In this document: positions 17,629-26,386 of the stretch, piece after piece
How positions within the stretch are numbered: the first letter of the stretch is position 1
Layout of the letters: each line of letters begins with the position of its first letter
From: Halopenitus sp041821145
Lineage (GTDB): Archaea > Halobacteriota > Halobacteria > Halobacteriales > Haloferacaceae
Reading direction: 5' to 3'
NCBI RefSeq assembly: GCF_041821145.1
Contig: NZ_JBGUBC010000001.1
Span: forward strand, 248,001-312,000
DNA length: 64,000 bases
The notes under the pieces: model-generated
Databases searched by the model: none
What the model saw: only the letters and a program-made list of their open reading frames with translations
Told to the model about the DNA's origin: nothing
Made by a program: the position numbers and the translations under genes

Positions 17629-18543
17629 ATGGTCACGAACATCGCGGGGGTGATGGCGGATCTCGAGCCCGAGGACTTCTATCTACTCTCGGGCGTCGAG
17701 CAGGGAATGCGCTTTTCGGAGTGGGTTCGGCGAGACAAGCTTCCCGACTATGCCGATCTCACCGTCGAGGAAGTCGACTACCGACTCGATCGGTGCCTGG
17801 ATGAGGAGTTGATCGAGCGACGAACGATCCAGTACGAGGGGTATCAGTTGACCTTCGAGGGCTATGACGCTCTCGCGCTTCGGACGTTCGCCGAACGCGA
17901 GACGCTTCAGGGGATCGGCGCGCCACTGGGCGTCGGCAAGGAAAGCGACGTCTACGAGGCCCGCTCGTTCAAGCCATTGGCGCTGAAATTTCACCGGGAA
18001 GGCTACACGAACTTCCGCGAGGTGATGAAAGAACGCGAGTATACCGCCGATCGCCAACACGTCTCCTGGCTGTATACGGCACGAAAGGCCGCCGAGCGCG
18101 AATACGAGGCGCTCGAAACGCTGTATCCGGACGTCTCGGTCCCACGACCAGTGGATCAGAATCGCCACGCGATCGTGATGGACAAATTCGAGGGCGTAGA
18201 GCTCGCCCGCTCGAAGCTCGAATCCGATCAGGTCCTCGGAGTGTGTAACCTGGTGATTCGCGAACTCACGACGGCCCATGAGGCGGGATGGATCCACGCC
18301 GACATATCCGAACACAACATCGCGATCGCCGAAAGCGGGATCACGATCTTCGATTGGCCCCAGGCGGTCCGAGAGGACCACGAGAACGCCCGGGAGTTCC
18401 TCGAACGCGATCTCCGGAACCTCACCAAGTATTTCGCCCGCAAGTATCCACGGGAGACACCGGATTCGATCGACGTAGCGGCGATTGCCGATGCGGTCGA
18501 GGACGGTTCCTTCGAGACCATCCGCGAGTTCGGCGGCGTATAA
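17629..18543 (+). CDS. rio2: RIO-type serine/threonine protein kinase Rio2
   Basis: 304 aa. Rio2 layout: N-terminal winged helix (about 10-90, LTVEEVDYRLDRCLDEELI), then the RIO kinase fold with GVGKESDVYEA (P-loop), catalytic loop HADISEHNI (about 223-231) and metal-binding Asp in TIFDWPQ. In archaea Rio2 is tied to late 30S subunit maturation. The FDWPQ form replaces the more usual DFPQ. The in-frame ATG at 17653 (MADLEPEDFY) is a plausible alternative start, but the promoter spacing favours 17629. Confidence 0.94.
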   Translation: MVTNIAGVMADLEPEDFYLLSGVEQGMRFSEWVRRDKLPDYADLTVEEVDYRLDRCLDEELIERRTIQYEGYQLTFEGYDALALRTFAERETLQGIGAPLGVGKESDVYEARSFKPLALKFHREGYTNFREVMKEREYTADRQHVSWLYTARKAAEREYEALETLYPDVSVPRPVDQNRHAIVMDKFEGVELARSKLESDQVLGVCNLVIRELTTAHEAGWIHADISEHNIAIAESGITIFDWPQAVREDHENAREFLERDLRNLTKYFARKYPRETPDSIDVAAIADAVEDGSFETIREFGGV

Positions 18544-18604
18544 ACGTTATACCGCGATAGAGAATAGTCAAACGGTCCTGTTCGTCCCGAACGCGGGCGA
18601 CTCG

Positions 18605-18691
18605 ATGACGATCGACGTCGAGGAGCCGCCGCGGGAGGAGGTCGTGCGCTTCGACGAGCGAGAGGTGATCGACCATGGTTCGACCGAGTGA
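18605..18691 (+). other. Possible 28-codon ORF after rio2
   Basis: A short ATG frame encoding an acidic peptide (MTIDVEEPPREEVVRF...HGSTE). Its composition looks coding and the same frame stays open upstream into the end of rio2, but no homologue is recognised and no clear SD or TATA spacing supports it. The rest of 18544-18778 holds a degenerate repeat of TCGATCA-type words and nothing else seen. Confidence 0.2.
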
Positions 18692-18722
18692 GAATGATGC
18701 CTGACGGTGAGTGGACCGAACG

Positions 18723-18781
18723 TCGATCGATCTCGATCAGCCGGCCGGACGTCGATCAGCCGGTCGATCGGATGTCGATCA
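18723..18781. repeat. Degenerate TCGATCA-type repeat
   Basis: Four TCGATC(A/G) words at 18723, 18733, 18752 and 18775. Two of them extend to TCGATCAGCCGG with a 19-bp offset. The array ends at the stop codon of the minus-strand membrane protein gene. Confidence 0.4.
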
Positions 18782-19198
18782 ATCGTCCGCCGGCGCCACA
18801 CCGGTCGGACCGGCACCACCGGAGTCGGTATCGACGGTGAGCGTGCGATACAGCATGATGAGCATCGAGACGATGAGCGCGCTCCCCCACAGAAGCGTCG
18901 TCGGCATCAGGAACTGGAAGCCGAATCCCTCCCCGATCCAGACGGTTCCCGGAACGCCCCACTGACCGAGGATAAAGAGGACTGTCACGATGGTTCGAAG
19001 GGTTCCCGTCACGCCCAGCGCCGGAACGGCAAAACCCATGACGATGGCGAGGATCGAGAGGACGCCGAGATGAGCATGTCCGCCGATCATCCACGGCGGA
19101 ACGGAACTGCCGCTCGACAGGAGGATCGACTGGTGAAGTCCTACGGCCATCATGACGGCGAGCCCGAGAAAGCCGGATGCTTTGAGTGGCCTAGTCAT
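18779..19198 (-). CDS. Four-TM membrane protein with GGHAHLG motif
   Basis: 139 aa with four hydrophobic segments (about 8-28, 42-64, 68-88, 97-120) and an acidic C-terminus. His 22, His 41 and His 43 (the latter two in GGHAHLGVLSIL) sit at or in membrane helices, which could bind heme or metal. A similar HxHxG pattern occurs in styrene-oxide-isomerase-like and other small four-helix heme proteins, but I do not recognise the family with confidence. The start at 19198 gives a short basic N-terminus before TM1. Function unknown. Confidence 0.7.
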   Translation of the reverse strand: MTRPLKASGFLGLAVMMAVGLHQSILLSSGSSVPPWMIGGHAHLGVLSILAIVMGFAVPALGVTGTLRTIVTVLFILGQWGVPGTVWIGEGFGFQFLMPTTLLWGSALIVSMLIMLYRTLTVDTDSGGAGPTGVAPADD

Positions 19199-19270
19199 GA
19201 TCGGTCGGTGGCACACCACCGAACCTGTTAAATCTTGAGAAATTCGCGAAACGTTCCCCGATCGGGAGTT

Positions 19271-19348
19271 GGAACCTGGTGTCTCACCCAGTTACCGGAA
19301 CCGGGCGTCTCGATGGATCACCGGAACCAGGCGTCTCGGAAGGTCACT
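19271..19348. repeat. 26-bp tandem repeat, three copies
   Basis: Copies at 19271-19296, 19297-19322 and 19323-19348, each beginning GGAACC and sharing GG(T/C)GTCTC; a partial fourth GGAACCGG begins at 19349. The last copy covers the npdG stop codon (19344-19346). Confidence 0.75.
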
Positions 19349-20012
19349 GGAACCGGATACCGGGATCGGAAAGTCCCTCGTTGTGCATCGCGACGTTGAT
19401 CAAAAGCGGCGTGATCGATTCGACTTCGGCGGCGTTGTCGATCGACCCGGCATCGAGCGCGCGAAGCCCCTCGATGGCCTCCGCGAGCATGGAGACGATG
19501 TCTTTGGCGTCGGGATCGTCGCCAAGGACGAGCGTGTCGATCTCCAGTTCCCGATCCAGATTCGCCAATCGGCCGGCAGCGAGGTTGTGAAACGCGCCGA
19601 CGACCGAGACCTCCTCCGGGGCGGCGTCCGCGGCGATCCGGGTGACGCTTCCGGCCCCTGGCCGATGGTAGTGAAACCCGTCCTCATCGCGTTGCATCCC
19701 GACAGCCGGCGAGACGAGTACGTCGTCGTCATCGAGGCGATCGCCGATGTCCTCGACGGTGTCGGCGACGTGGTAGGGTGGAACGGCGAGGACGATCACG
19801 TCGGCGCGGTCCGCAGCCATGGCGTTCGCGAAGCCACCCACCGTGGCGTCGACGCCTCGGCTGTCGAGTTCGGTTTCGTACTCCCCGGCCTTCGATCGTG
19901 CTCGTTCGGGATCGCGGGACCCGACGATGACGTCGTGGTTCGTGTGGAACGCCCACCGGAGAGCCAACCCTTCCCCGATGTCTCCGGTCCCGCCGAGTAT
20001 CGCGATTCGCAT
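19344..20012 (-). CDS. npdG: NADPH-dependent F420 reductase
   Basis: 222 aa. F420H2:NADP+ oxidoreductase, transferring hydride between coenzyme F420 and NADP. The N-terminus ILGGTGDIGEGLALRWA with VGSRDPERA binds NADP (Arg/Ser for the 2'-phosphate). VGAFHNLAAGRLAN and DAGSIDNAAEVESITPLLIN match the F420-binding half of the Fno/NpdG family. The length is normal. The gene is followed after 24 nt (reading back along the plus strand) by the HAD hydrolase, on the same strand. The 3' end runs into a 26-bp tandem repeat. Confidence 0.92.
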   Translation of the reverse strand: MRIAILGGTGDIGEGLALRWAFHTNHDVIVGSRDPERARSKAGEYETELDSRGVDATVGGFANAMAADRADVIVLAVPPYHVADTVEDIGDRLDDDDVLVSPAVGMQRDEDGFHYHRPGAGSVTRIAADAAPEEVSVVGAFHNLAAGRLANLDRELEIDTLVLGDDPDAKDIVSMLAEAIEGLRALDAGSIDNAAEVESITPLLINVAMHNEGLSDPGIRFQ

Positions 20013-20036
20013 ACCAACAGTGGTGGCGGCGGCGTC

Positions 20037-20909
20037 TTATGTGCGTCGTTCCAACAGATCGACGAGCGCGTTCACGTCCTCCACGACGGCATCAGCGCCG
20101 ACCGACGTGTACGTTTGTCGACCCGACTCACCGGTGAGACCCCCGGTCAACACACCGATCCCGTAGTAAACGCGGTCGGGATCCGCGTCGTCGGCATTGC
20201 GAGCCGTCCGGATGTCGTCGAGGGTATCGCCGACGAACGCGACCACGTCGGCATCGAACCGCTCGGCGAGGGTACAAAGCGCCCGCGGGTGAGGTTTACC
20301 CTCCTCCCAGTCGTCCATGGTGAACCGGTGGGCTGGTGGCAGATCGAGTCCGACACGATCGAGCGCGATATCGGCCTCGGCCGCCGGGCGACCGGTGAGG
20401 ACGCCGACGTCGAAGCGAGACCGGAGGGTCTCGATCGTGTCGCCCTCGATGAGAACCGGCTCGTCAGTGATGAATCCGGGGACCTCGATCGGCGGCTCGC
20501 CGCCCTCGAGTTCGCGGTAGCGGTCGGCGCCGAGATACAGCGCCTGAAAGACGTCCCGGAGTCGATCGGGATCCCACGCATCGAGAACGGTCGCCCGCGT
20601 ATCGGGCGGGAGTTCGTCCACGACCGCTTTCGCGCCGTCGAGACCACCGCCGGCAGTTGCGATCCGATCGGTGAACGCGTCGATCCCCGCCTCGAAGCCC
20701 TCGGCGCTTGCGAGCACGTACAGCGCCGCGGCGTAGGTGAGTTCCCAGTCGTTGTTGAACCCGCCGGCGTTCTTGAACGCCTGGACGTCCTCACGGGAGA
20801 TCGTCGTCCCGTACACGCGTTCGATCGACTCCACGATCGCCCGCCGGTAGGAATCCGCGACGTCGACGAGCACCCCGTCGATGTCCAGCACGACTGCATC
20901 GACCTGCAT
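20037..20909 (-). CDS. HAD-superfamily hydrolase (TIGR01548-like)
   Basis: 290 aa. HAD motifs: I DIDGVLVDV (8-16), II LTGRP, III KPHPRAL and IV VGDTLDDI. The long helical cap (FKNAGGFNNDWELTYAAALYVL) is typical of the haloarchaeal TIGR01548 family, some members of which are fused or linked to histidinol-phosphatase-like annotations. The phosphatase substrate is unknown. The start at ATG 20909 gives MQVDAVVLDIDG; the upstream extension is not conserved-looking. Confidence 0.87.
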   Translation of the reverse strand: MQVDAVVLDIDGVLVDVADSYRRAIVESIERVYGTTISREDVQAFKNAGGFNNDWELTYAAALYVLASAEGFEAGIDAFTDRIATAGGGLDGAKAVVDELPPDTRATVLDAWDPDRLRDVFQALYLGADRYRELEGGEPPIEVPGFITDEPVLIEGDTIETLRSRFDVGVLTGRPAAEADIALDRVGLDLPPAHRFTMDDWEEGKPHPRALCTLAERFDADVVAFVGDTLDDIRTARNADDADPDRVYYGIGVLTGGLTGESGRQTYTSVGADAVVEDVNALVDLLERRT

Positions 20910-21007
20910 ACACTCCCTCACGCGGCAGCGCGAAAAACCGTTCCGACTGGTGGGCGTCGATCCGTTCGTGGTATCCACGAATTGGAGTATCGATGAGATG
21001 AGTTCGG

Positions 21008-21508
21008 CTATCGAGAAGGAGCGTCGGTGACGTAGAGAGTCTCCGGACCGACCGTTCGTCGCTCGACCCGAAGCGACGGCGACGGATCCTCGAACCCCAG
21101 AGTCGTGAACGCGGCCACGGCGTCGAGTCGCTCCGCGAGACGGGCCGTCGCTGGCTGGAGCTCGGCCGGGAGGTTTTGGCCGAAGACGACTGCGACCGAC
21201 GACTCGTCAGCCGCGATCGGAAGCGCTTGAAGCGGCGACGGCGACGTCGCGAGATCGTGAACGTCGAGGCGGGCGAAGGCGACCGCGTCGGGAACCGACC
21301 GATCGACGACGTCGATCGCGACCACTCGATGGCCGTCCGCCACGAGCACACGCGCCACCTCCGAACGTCGACCGATCCCGATCTCGAGAACGATCGGAGC
21401 CTTCTGAACGGTCGGCGGCGACTGCTCAACGTGGGCCGAACCGGTCGGTTCCCGGGCGGCGAGTTCGGCGAGCTTGTTCGCGATCGCAGTCGAACGGGAT
21501 CGGGTCAC
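21008..21508 (-). CDS. UPF0146 family protein
   Basis: 166 aa with a Rossmann-like core (VLEIGIGRRSEVARVLVADG, VVAIDVVD, VVFGQNLPAELQ), matching the archaeal UPF0146 family, which looks like a degenerate methyltransferase without a full SAM loop. The start is uncertain: GTG 21508 is 25-30 nt downstream of a TTATG element on the minus strand (21533-21540); GTG 21526 is the alternative. It is divergent from the archaemetzincin gene, with overlapping promoters. Function unknown. Confidence 0.78.
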   Translation of the reverse strand: MTRSRSTAIANKLAELAAREPTGSAHVEQSPPTVQKAPIVLEIGIGRRSEVARVLVADGHRVVAIDVVDRSVPDAVAFARLDVHDLATSPSPLQALPIAADESSVAVVFGQNLPAELQPATARLAERLDAVAAFTTLGFEDPSPSLRVERRTVGPETLYVTDAPSR

Positions 21509-21517
21509 GCCGGGCCA

Positions 21518-21523
21518 TTTATG
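21518..21523 (+). promoter_or_regulatory. TATA element of amzA
   Basis: TTTATG 25-30 nt before the ATG at 21548, leaderless spacing. It overlaps the 5' region of the divergent UPF0146 gene. Confidence 0.45.
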
Positions 21524-21547
21524 CACCAGGGAGGCATAACGGCTTCC

Positions 21548-22069
21548 ATGCTCGTGGACATCGTTCCCGTGGGGGAGGTCTCCGCCCGTGTCAAGCGGGA
21601 GGCCTCCAGTGCGCTCCGGTCGGTCTACGACTGTGAAGTGGCCGTACACGACGAGCAGTCGGTTCCGGCAACCGGCTACGACGAGGGGCGAGACCAGTAT
21701 CGCGCGGAGGACCTCATCGAGGTCGTAAGCCGGGTCGGAAGCGGCGAGAAGAACATCGGAATCACCGCACGGGATCTGTTTTATCGCCGTCGAAACTACG
21801 TCTTCGGGCTCGCTTACCTCAACGGAAACGGCTCGATCATCTCCACGTATCGCCTCCAGACGTCCTCGGACGGCGGCATCTCCTCAAAGCCCCAGACCGA
21901 CGTCGTCGCCGATCGCGTCCGCAAGGAGGTCGTCCACGAGATCGGCCACACCCTCGGATTGGAACACTGCGACAATAGCAAATGCGTGATGTCCTTTTCA
22001 CCGACCGTCCGCGAGGTCGATCTCAAGGAAGAACACCTCTGTGGGTCCTGTTCGCGGGCCGTCCACTGA
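21548..22069 (+). CDS. amzA: Archaemetzincin zinc protease
   Basis: 173 aa. The complete archaemetzincin signature is present: HEIGHTLGLEHCDNSKCVM (from about residue 130) followed by CGSC near the C-terminus. This gives the HExxHxxGxxH zinc site and the four-cysteine second zinc site. It is a small soluble metalloprotease of unknown substrate. The start was chosen at ATG 21548 (MLVDIVPVGEV) because of the TATA spacing; the longer frame upstream is a shadow of UPF0146. Confidence 0.95.
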   Translation: MLVDIVPVGEVSARVKREASSALRSVYDCEVAVHDEQSVPATGYDEGRDQYRAEDLIEVVSRVGSGEKNIGITARDLFYRRRNYVFGLAYLNGNGSIISTYRLQTSSDGGISSKPQTDVVADRVRKEVVHEIGHTLGLEHCDNSKCVMSFSPTVREVDLKEEHLCGSCSRAVH

Positions 22070-22108
22070 CGGACGAGCGTTTCGGGGCCGAGTTCAGCCG
22101 GGAGCGAA

Positions 22109-23230
22109 TCAGACGGGATCGACGGCTCGGTCGGTGCGGGACTCCGCGACGGCGAAGGTGAGCGTACTCAACACACCGAGGAGCGTCCCGGCCGCGAGTG
22201 CGAGCGCGAGGTCGCCGAGGGTGAAGGTCCGAACGCCGGCGATCGGCGGGAGGAAGAACCCGGAGAGCGCATACAGCACGACGGCGATCGCGACGACGTA
22301 AAAGGGGGCGTTGAGGTACCGCCACCGAAACTCGCCGGCAAGGTACTCGTCCGTTATCTGGCCGAGACTGGAGGTGATCCCTGCCACCGCAGCCCATCGG
22401 ACGAACCCATGGACGAAGGCGGCAAGCGCGGTCCCGACGGTGATCGGGCCGCCGCCTCCGACGGCAGAACGGACGATCTCAAGCGTCTCATAACCCTGTA
22501 CGCCGCCGATCACCAGGAGGGCGAGCGCGACGACGTGAGTGATGAGCATCACACGGCCCGCATACAGGACGTTACGAGCGCGCTCGGCGGTGGCGTCGAT
22601 CGTCGACTCCAGTCCGAGGCCGCGAAACAACGAGTAGAGGCCAAGGAGCGCGGAGATGAGTCCGAGAACCATCGCGCCGGCGATCTCGAAGAGATTCGCG
22701 AGGACGAAGAGGGGATAGATGAGAAGCAGAATGCCGAGCGGGACGAGGATCGTCCCCCGGGTCTCGGGGTCTGCAAGCACCTGTTTTATCGTGTAGTACA
22801 TCGATTCGAGGTTCTGAGCCTGCCGGACGACGACGCGTCTGACCCCGTCGATCGGCATTCGCGATCGGATTACGGGCAGCACGGATTCGTCCTGTGCGCC
22901 GTCGGTGATGATCACGGCACGCACCTCCTCGCGCGCCGAGAGTTCGGCGAGCACGCGGTCGATCTCCTCGCCGACCTTCCGGTTAGCCTGGACGTCGGAG
23001 CCGTCGACGCCAGTGACTGCGGCGATCTCGACGTTCTGATCGGTCGTCTCCGTGAGTTCCTCGTAGACGTTGATACCCTGAAACAGGACGTTGACGTCGG
23101 AGTCCTCCGGGTCGACCGTCGCGAGGTCCACGGCTGCCGCGGTCACGTCGTCGCGACCGATAACCGGGGTTTCGCGGCCGGTTTTGCGACCGAGGTCGTC
23201 GTCGAGATCGACACAGAGGACGAGCAGCAT
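22109..23230 (-). CDS. DUF373 family membrane protein
   Basis: 373 aa. The soluble N-terminal half (LLVLCVDLDDDLGRKTG..., VIITDGAQDESVLPVIRSR) is followed by about six TM segments from residue 160 to the end. This is the archaeal DUF373 family, predicted integral membrane proteins of unknown function whose N-terminal half has a Rossmann-like Asp-rich pattern. It is convergent with amzA after 39 nt. Confidence 0.9.
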   Translation of the reverse strand: MLLVLCVDLDDDLGRKTGRETPVIGRDDVTAAAVDLATVDPEDSDVNVLFQGINVYEELTETTDQNVEIAAVTGVDGSDVQANRKVGEEIDRVLAELSAREEVRAVIITDGAQDESVLPVIRSRMPIDGVRRVVVRQAQNLESMYYTIKQVLADPETRGTILVPLGILLLIYPLFVLANLFEIAGAMVLGLISALLGLYSLFRGLGLESTIDATAERARNVLYAGRVMLITHVVALALLVIGGVQGYETLEIVRSAVGGGGPITVGTALAAFVHGFVRWAAVAGITSSLGQITDEYLAGEFRWRYLNAPFYVVAIAVVLYALSGFFLPPIAGVRTFTLGDLALALAAGTLLGVLSTLTFAVAESRTDRAVDPV

Positions 23231-23349
23231 CTATCGAAGGTACGCCATGCCTCGGCATATGCTTTCGGTCGCCCGGCTCCCGACAGAAGCGAAGGACGGA
23301 CGAGAGTCGAGCGGAATGAAATCGGACGATGTCGGGTCGAACCGGACGC

Positions 23350-24039
23350 TCACTCGGGTGTGTGTTCGACACCGTTCATCATCCGACGCACGTTCTCCCC
23401 GTCGCCGAACGACTCGGGATAGGCGGCCAGACAGACGACGAAATCGTCACCCGCCTCGACGGGATCGGCGATCTGTAACTCCAGGTCTATCGTCAAGTCG
23501 GTCCCCTCGATATCGCCCTGTGCGGCGTATACGACGACGGTCGTGTCCGTCCCGAGGATCGACGTCGTGTAGTCAGTGCCACGCTCAAGGTCGGAAACGT
23601 CGTCGTACCGCGCCGTGATCCTCTCGGCGAGATCCTCGCTATCGCTGTCGGCAATCGGATTATACGACCGGCCCAGTAACTCGACGCGCGGCGTTGCCAG
23701 AGCCATGAACACCGCCGCCTGGTACCGTTCGCCGAGCAGTTCGACCGCCTTATCGTACTCGGCGGTCCGGTTCGTCACCTGTACCGCACGCGGTCGACCG
23801 GCAACCTCGAACTCCTGGGTCCGTGTTTCAGCACTAACCCCCCGAAGTTGGTAGCCAGTATCGGCCAGCGCCGCGTCGGCGACGGTCGCGGTACCGGCCT
23901 CAAACTCGACCTCCTCACCGCGAAGGACGTCGACGGTCGTACAGCCCGCGAGTCCGGCCATTCCAACCGCGCCGCTCGCCAAAAGGAACCGACGCCGTGA
24001 GGTCGCGTGGTCGGTGGTCGGAGAGTCGTTGTGATTCAT
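23350..24039 (-). CDS. Tat-exported lipoprotein (DUF6517-like)
   Basis: 229 aa. A Tat signal SRRRFLLASGAVGMAG with lipobox LAGC puts the lipidated cysteine at residue 33, the normal haloarchaeal lipoprotein route. The mature beta-rich domain (TATVADAALADTGYQLRGVS, LELLG-like repeats, a late Asp/Glu-rich strand) matches my memory of DUF6517. It is cell-surface anchored; the ligand is unknown. Start ATG 24039 places the twin arginines correctly. Divergent from the radical SAM gene. Confidence 0.82.
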   Translation of the reverse strand: MNHNDSPTTDHATSRRRFLLASGAVGMAGLAGCTTVDVLRGEEVEFEAGTATVADAALADTGYQLRGVSAETRTQEFEVAGRPRAVQVTNRTAEYDKAVELLGERYQAAVFMALATPRVELLGRSYNPIADSDSEDLAERITARYDDVSDLERGTDYTTSILGTDTTVVVYAAQGDIEGTDLTIDLELQIADPVEAGDDFVVCLAAYPESFGDGENVRRMMNGVEHTPE

Positions 24040-24154
24040 CAGTAGGTCTTCCCGGCGGCGCGGTACATACCTTGTGGGAGGGTTCGAGAATCCCTGACAC
24101 GCCAAAACAGCGCTCCGCACGCTTTTTGGGGCCGGAAGTGGTAGTCAGTACAAG

Positions 24155-25153
24155 ATGATATCGAAGGGCTGTGAACAGTGCGCCAAGGGCGGGAAGATGG
24201 TCCTGTTCGTCTACGGCTACTGCGACCAGCGGGACTGCTTTTACTGTCCCCTCGGCGAGAACCGCAAGAACGTCACCGACGTCTACGCCAACGAACGGCT
24301 CGTCGAGTCCGACGAGGACGTCATCGCCGAGGCCAAGCGGATGAGCGCCCTCGGTACGTCCATCACCGGCGGCGAGCCACAGGAAGCCCTCGAGCGGACC
24401 TGTCGCTATCTGGAGCTACTCAAAGACGAATTCGGCGAGGACCACCACACGCACCTGTACACCGGCATCACCGGCGGCCGCGAAAACATGCGCCGGCTGA
24501 GCGAGGCGGGCCTCGACGAGATTCGGTTTCACCCACCCCTCGAACTGTGGGGCGACATGCACGGCACCGAATGGGAGGACATCCTCCATATCGCCCGCGA
24601 GGAGGGGCTGACCCCGGCCTTCGAGATTCCGGGTATCCGCGCGGAACCCGAGTTCCTCGAGTTCCTCGATGAGGGTACCGCGGAGTTCTGTAACATCAAC
24701 GAGTTCGAGATGAGCGACGGCAACTATCGACGAATGCAAAAGGAGGGCTTTGAACTCCAGGAGGGACACATGTCCGCCGTCGAGGGATCGAAGGATGACG
24801 CCATTCTCGAAGAGATGGCTTCCCACGAGAAGGTGTACTTCTGTACGAGCGTGTTCAAGGACGCGGCCCAACACCGCAACCGATTGAAGCGAATGGCGAA
24901 GAACATCCGTCGGGAGTTCGACGAGGTGACTGACGATGGCACCCTCGTGTACGGGAAGACGACGGCCGAGCCCGACCGATTCGAGGCGCTCGGCGTCCCC
25001 GAGGAGTTCTACACCGTGAAGTCAAACCACGTCGAGGTCGCCTGGTGGCTCCTCGAGGAGATGATCGAAGACGGCGAACTCGATGAGGGCGAGATCATCG
25101 AACAATATCCGACCGCCGACGGAACCGTCGTCGAGCGGACACCCGTCGCCTGA
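24155..25153 (+). CDS. Radical SAM protein, COG2108-like
   Basis: 332 aa. The cluster motif GYCDQRDCFYC places Cys 23, 28 and 31 in a C-x4-C-x2-C spacing, one residue longer than the canonical C-x3-C-x2-C. TSITGGEP (the GGE SAM motif) and ELWGDMHGTEW follow in a TIM-barrel order. Two further cysteines (6 and 9) precede the motif and could hold another metal. I recognise it as the uncharacterised archaeal COG2108 type; the reaction is unknown. It has its own promoter region, shared divergently with the lipoprotein gene. Confidence 0.86.
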   Translation: MISKGCEQCAKGGKMVLFVYGYCDQRDCFYCPLGENRKNVTDVYANERLVESDEDVIAEAKRMSALGTSITGGEPQEALERTCRYLELLKDEFGEDHHTHLYTGITGGRENMRRLSEAGLDEIRFHPPLELWGDMHGTEWEDILHIAREEGLTPAFEIPGIRAEPEFLEFLDEGTAEFCNINEFEMSDGNYRRMQKEGFELQEGHMSAVEGSKDDAILEEMASHEKVYFCTSVFKDAAQHRNRLKRMAKNIRREFDEVTDDGTLVYGKTTAEPDRFEALGVPEEFYTVKSNHVEVAWWLLEEMIEDGELDEGEIIEQYPTADGTVVERTPVA

Positions 25154-25203
25154 ACGGAGCGACGTGGAGACCCGAAAAACGTCCGGGGCAGCGTGGGTCG
25201 CGA

Positions 25204-25770
25204 TTACCGATCGGCGTCCGCCAACAGCCGCGACGCGCTCACGATCGACTCGAGGGTTACGTCGTGGTCCGCAAGCAGTGCACTGGCGCCTTCTTCTCGG
25301 TCGACGACGACGAGCACCCGATTCACCACGGCACCGGCATCCCGTAGCGCCTCGACGGCGTCAACGGCGGACCGGCCGGTCGTCGCGATGTCCTCGATGA
25401 CGATCACTTCCTCACCCTCCGCGAGTCGCCCCTCGATCCGGTTCGCGGTTCCGTACTCTTTGGCCTTCTTACGGGCGATGACGTAGGGGCGATCGAGTTC
25501 CGCGGCGGTAACGGCCACGAGCGGGACCGCACCGAGCGCGACGCCGGCAAGCTTCGCGTCAGTTTCGGAAAGGCGATCGGCAAAGGCCGTCGCGATCAGC
25601 CGGAGACACTCGGGATCGGTCTCGAAGAGGTATTTGTCGACGTAATACTCGCTCGTGCCGCCGTGGGAGAGCTCGAACTCGCCGAATCGAACGGCATCGG
25701 CGTCCCGTAGCGCCTCGACGAGGTCGGCCGTGTCGTCGCGTCCATCGGTCGAATCCTCGATATCGTCCAT
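25204..25770 (-). CDS. pyrE: Orotate phosphoribosyltransferase
   Basis: 188 aa. It converts orotate and PRPP to OMP in pyrimidine synthesis. The PRPP-binding loop VIVIEDIATTGRSAVDAVEA (about 120-139), the flexible-loop ARKKAKEYGT and the N-terminal FELSHGGTSEYYVDKY are all present. Length and motifs match archaeal PyrE. It sits alone, divergent from the zinc-finger gene. Confidence 0.94.
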   Translation of the reverse strand: MDDIEDSTDGRDDTADLVEALRDADAVRFGEFELSHGGTSEYYVDKYLFETDPECLRLIATAFADRLSETDAKLAGVALGAVPLVAVTAAELDRPYVIARKKAKEYGTANRIEGRLAEGEEVIVIEDIATTGRSAVDAVEALRDAGAVVNRVLVVVDREEGASALLADHDVTLESIVSASRLLADADR

Positions 25771-25892
25771 ATCGGTGTGCTCGTCGCAGTGCGTATAAAC
25801 CGGTCGGAACGACGGCGAGGGGGAGAAACGGATGGATCGTCGGTGGGCCGAACGAAAGGACTAAGTTAGTGGTACGCCATACCATACCGTGT

Positions 25893-26075
25893 ATGTCGTC
25901 CGCACCCAGCACGAATGATGGCGTGTTCGACGAGTTCCTCGAAGATCGCGGCCACGAAACCGAGATCGTCCGCTGGGAGCGATCGTATAACAAAAAGAAG
26001 TGCCCCGAATGTGGCGGTCTCCACGACGAGTCCGCAAGCGAGTGTGGCGTCTGCGGCTGGTCACCCACCGCCTGA
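25893..26075 (+). CDS. Small zinc-finger protein (HVO_0416-like)
   Basis: 60 aa. Two CPxCG-type knuckles, CPECGG and CGVCGW, would hold one zinc ion. The N-terminal part (VFDEFLEDRGHETEIVRWE) is acidic and helical. From memory this is the HVO_0416 family of haloarchaeal small zinc fingers. Start ATG 25893 was chosen over GTG 25869. Partner unknown. Confidence 0.82.
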   Translation: MSSAPSTNDGVFDEFLEDRGHETEIVRWERSYNKKKCPECGGLHDESASECGVCGWSPTA

Positions 26076-26386
26076 ACCGTCACAAACGTGGATCGGTACT
26101 CCCGATCCGCGAGCCGCAGGCGATCCACGATCGATCACGACGATCGATGAGTCGAGTTTCGGGCCCGGATCACTGTTCGGATCCGGGTGGAGGTTTTTAT
26201 CCGATACCGATCGTATTTGGGAGCGATGGCCACGGGGAGATCCCACGCGAAACCGGTCGAATCACGAAACCGGCGTCTCGGTCGAGATTGGCGCCCAAAC
26301 GCGCCGTATCTCCCGTACGTCGAGGATCCAGCGGGGGGCGGAGGACAACGCTTATGCGCGAAGTCACCCTTCGGTGAGGTACTACC
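26076..26386. other. 311-nt gene-free stretch before rpa2, with two hairpins
   Basis: No convincing gene. It holds an 8-bp inverted repeat CCCGGATC/GATCCGGG (26164-26171 and 26180-26187) followed by a T-run at 26194-26198, which could end the zinc-finger transcript or be a promoter (TTTTTATCC). Nearer rpa2 is a 5-bp hairpin TCACC-CTTC-GGTGA (26364-26377) whose 3' arm overlaps the GGTGAGG Shine-Dalgarno-like sequence before the ATG at 26387. Confidence 0.5.

Noticed and set aside
19269..20996. 575-aa open frame on the plus strand
   Set aside because: It lies fully antisense to npdG and the HAD hydrolase gene, both of which have complete motifs.
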